This document shows, piece by piece, positions 11,170-11,431 of a stretch of 11,431 bases of DNA. A program made the position numbers and the translations under genes. The stretch covers positions 1 through 11,431 of the forward strand of contig CALKAR010000188.1 of the NCBI GenBank assembly GCA_937988745.1, written 5' to 3'. The stretch comes from an uncultured Peptococcaceae bacterium (GTDB taxonomy: Bacteria > Bacillota > Limnochordia > Darwinibacteriales > Darwinibacteriaceae). Each line of letters starts with the position of its first letter. Positions within the stretch are counted from its first letter, which is position 1. The notes under the pieces are model-generated. The model saw nothing but the letters and a program-made list of their open reading frames with translations. It did no database searches and had not been told where the DNA came from.

Positions 11170-11431
11170 TTGGAGACGATTTTTAGAAGTGACATCAATG
11201 ACGAATGGGCGCATTCGGGGGTGGTCGAAGCAGGGGATTTTGTGTTCATAAGTTACTGTGTAGGTAATATTGGGCAACCCATAGAGGAGCAAATTAATGG
11301 AGCCTTCGATCATCTGGGGGCACGGCTTGAATCTGTCGGGCTAACCCTGGAATCGATTGTAAAGATAGATTGTTTGTTCAGGGATATCTGGAACATACCC
11401 GTGATGGAAAAGGTAATCAAAGAAAGATTTG
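11170..11431 (+). CDS. RidA (YjgF/YER057c/UK114) family protein, N-terminal 87 residues (cassette 12, runs off the window)
   Basis: The gene starts at TTG 11170, 7 bases after a near-perfect AAGGAGG, and is open to the end of the window. The product shows the RidA pattern: GVVEAGDFVFISYCVGNIG (17-35), EEQINGAFDHLGARLESVGLTLESIVKIDCLFRDI (39-73), and MEKVIKERF at the edge. RidA proteins form trimers and hydrolyse reactive enamine/imine intermediates released by PLP enzymes; other Rid-group members act in catabolic pathways. The arginine that RidA enzymes use for catalysis lies further on, around residue 105, and is not visible, so activity cannot be judged. It is the first gene of cassette 12, whose start core is GTTATGAG. 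Confidence 0.88.
   Translation, partial: METIFRSDINDEWAHSGVVEAGDFVFISYCVGNIGQPIEEQINGAFDHLGARLESVGLTLESIVKIDCLFRDIWNIPVMEKVIKERF

Larger units (their letters stand above)
1..11431 (+). mobile_element. Integron-like gene-cassette array (recombinase, attI-like site, 11 cassettes and start of a 12th)
   Basis: All confident protein genes lie on the + strand. They are separated by long GC-rich sites that begin with a box ending in AAC and end with a box beginning with GTT, with matching L''/L' arms inside. Inferred cassette limits are 403-1298, 1299-2092, 2093-3039, 3040-4087, 4088-4813, 4814-5607, 5608-7094, 7095-7824, 7825-8863, 8864-10151 and 10152-11063, with a last cassette from 11064. The first bases of each cassette mirror the R'' box at its own far end, as expected if cassettes enter as circles cut at G^TT. 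Genes are AT-rich and the sites GC-rich, so the cassettes probably have mixed origins. The array order reads as a history of insertions rather than an operon for one pathway. Left and right ends of the array lie outside or at the edge of the window. Confidence 0.88.

Noticed and set aside
1..11431. CRISPR array, tRNA or rRNA genes.
   Set aside because: The repeats here are long, diverse, spaced by genes and have attC architecture. No regular short repeat-spacer pattern, tRNA cloverleaf or rRNA sequence was recognised by eye.

Overview
The window looks like a chromosomal, integron-like gene-cassette array from a Gram-positive (Firmicutes) host, most plausibly a Paenibacillus- or Bacillus-type organism. 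That placement is an inference from strong AAGGAGG-type ribosome sites, several TTG/GTG starts, AT-rich genes, and the kinds of proteins encoded (GyrI-like, DinB, S66 peptidase, CPBP protease, RidA). No rRNA, tRNA or housekeeping gene is present to fix the taxon.

Layout. Positions 1-305 hold the C-terminal catalytic part of a XerC/D-like tyrosine recombinase; its last residues are shifted out of frame just after the catalytic tyrosine. Positions 343-409 form an attI-like site: two copies of TTAGCGAAGTTC followed by AAC, a 5-base spacer and GTTAGGTG. Cassettes then follow head to tail, all on the + strand, each with one gene (sometimes two) ending in an attC-type site with boxes R'' (..AAC), L'', L' and R' (GTT...). 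Crossovers inferred at G^TT fall after 402, 1298, 2092, 3039, 4087, 4813, 5607, 7094, 7824, 8863, 10151 and 11063. This gives eleven complete cassettes and the start of a twelfth.

Cassette contents: (1) YdcF/DUF218 protein; (2) broken VOC/PhnB-like protein; (3) class I SAM methyltransferase; (4) RimJ/RimL-type GNAT acetyltransferase plus an overlapping 51-aa ORF; (5) nucleotidyltransferase-like protein; (6) a second GNAT related to that in 4; (7) decayed carbon-nitrogen hydrolase plus an intact GNAT; (8) DinB-like protein; (9) GyrI-like ligand-binding protein; (10) CPBP (CAAX-type) membrane protease; (11) truncated S66 LD-carboxypeptidase, an IS4/IS1634-type transposase remnant and a damaged attC; (12) RidA-like protein running off the window.

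The strongest evidence for mobile cassettes is that the first bases of each cassette are the reverse complement of the R'' box at the far end of the same cassette: 8 of 8 bases or better in cassettes 1, 2, 3, 6, 8 and 10, and 6-7 of 8 in 4, 5, 7 and 9. Boxes that are merely neighbours often do not match. This is the signature of circular cassettes inserted one by one by recombination. The gene products do not form a pathway; they are a collection of small accessory enzymes, as expected of an integron.

The unusual points are the Gram-positive setting, a recombinase whose visible part looks XerC/D-like rather than IntI-like and which is transcribed towards the array, long attC sites (about 100-204 bases) with shared internal motifs, and a conserved GAAAT just inside most cassettes. 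The long gene-free stretches (1045-1431, 1832-2174, 3806-4151, 8591-9053, 9900-10222, 10514-11169) consist mainly of attC sites and cassette leaders.
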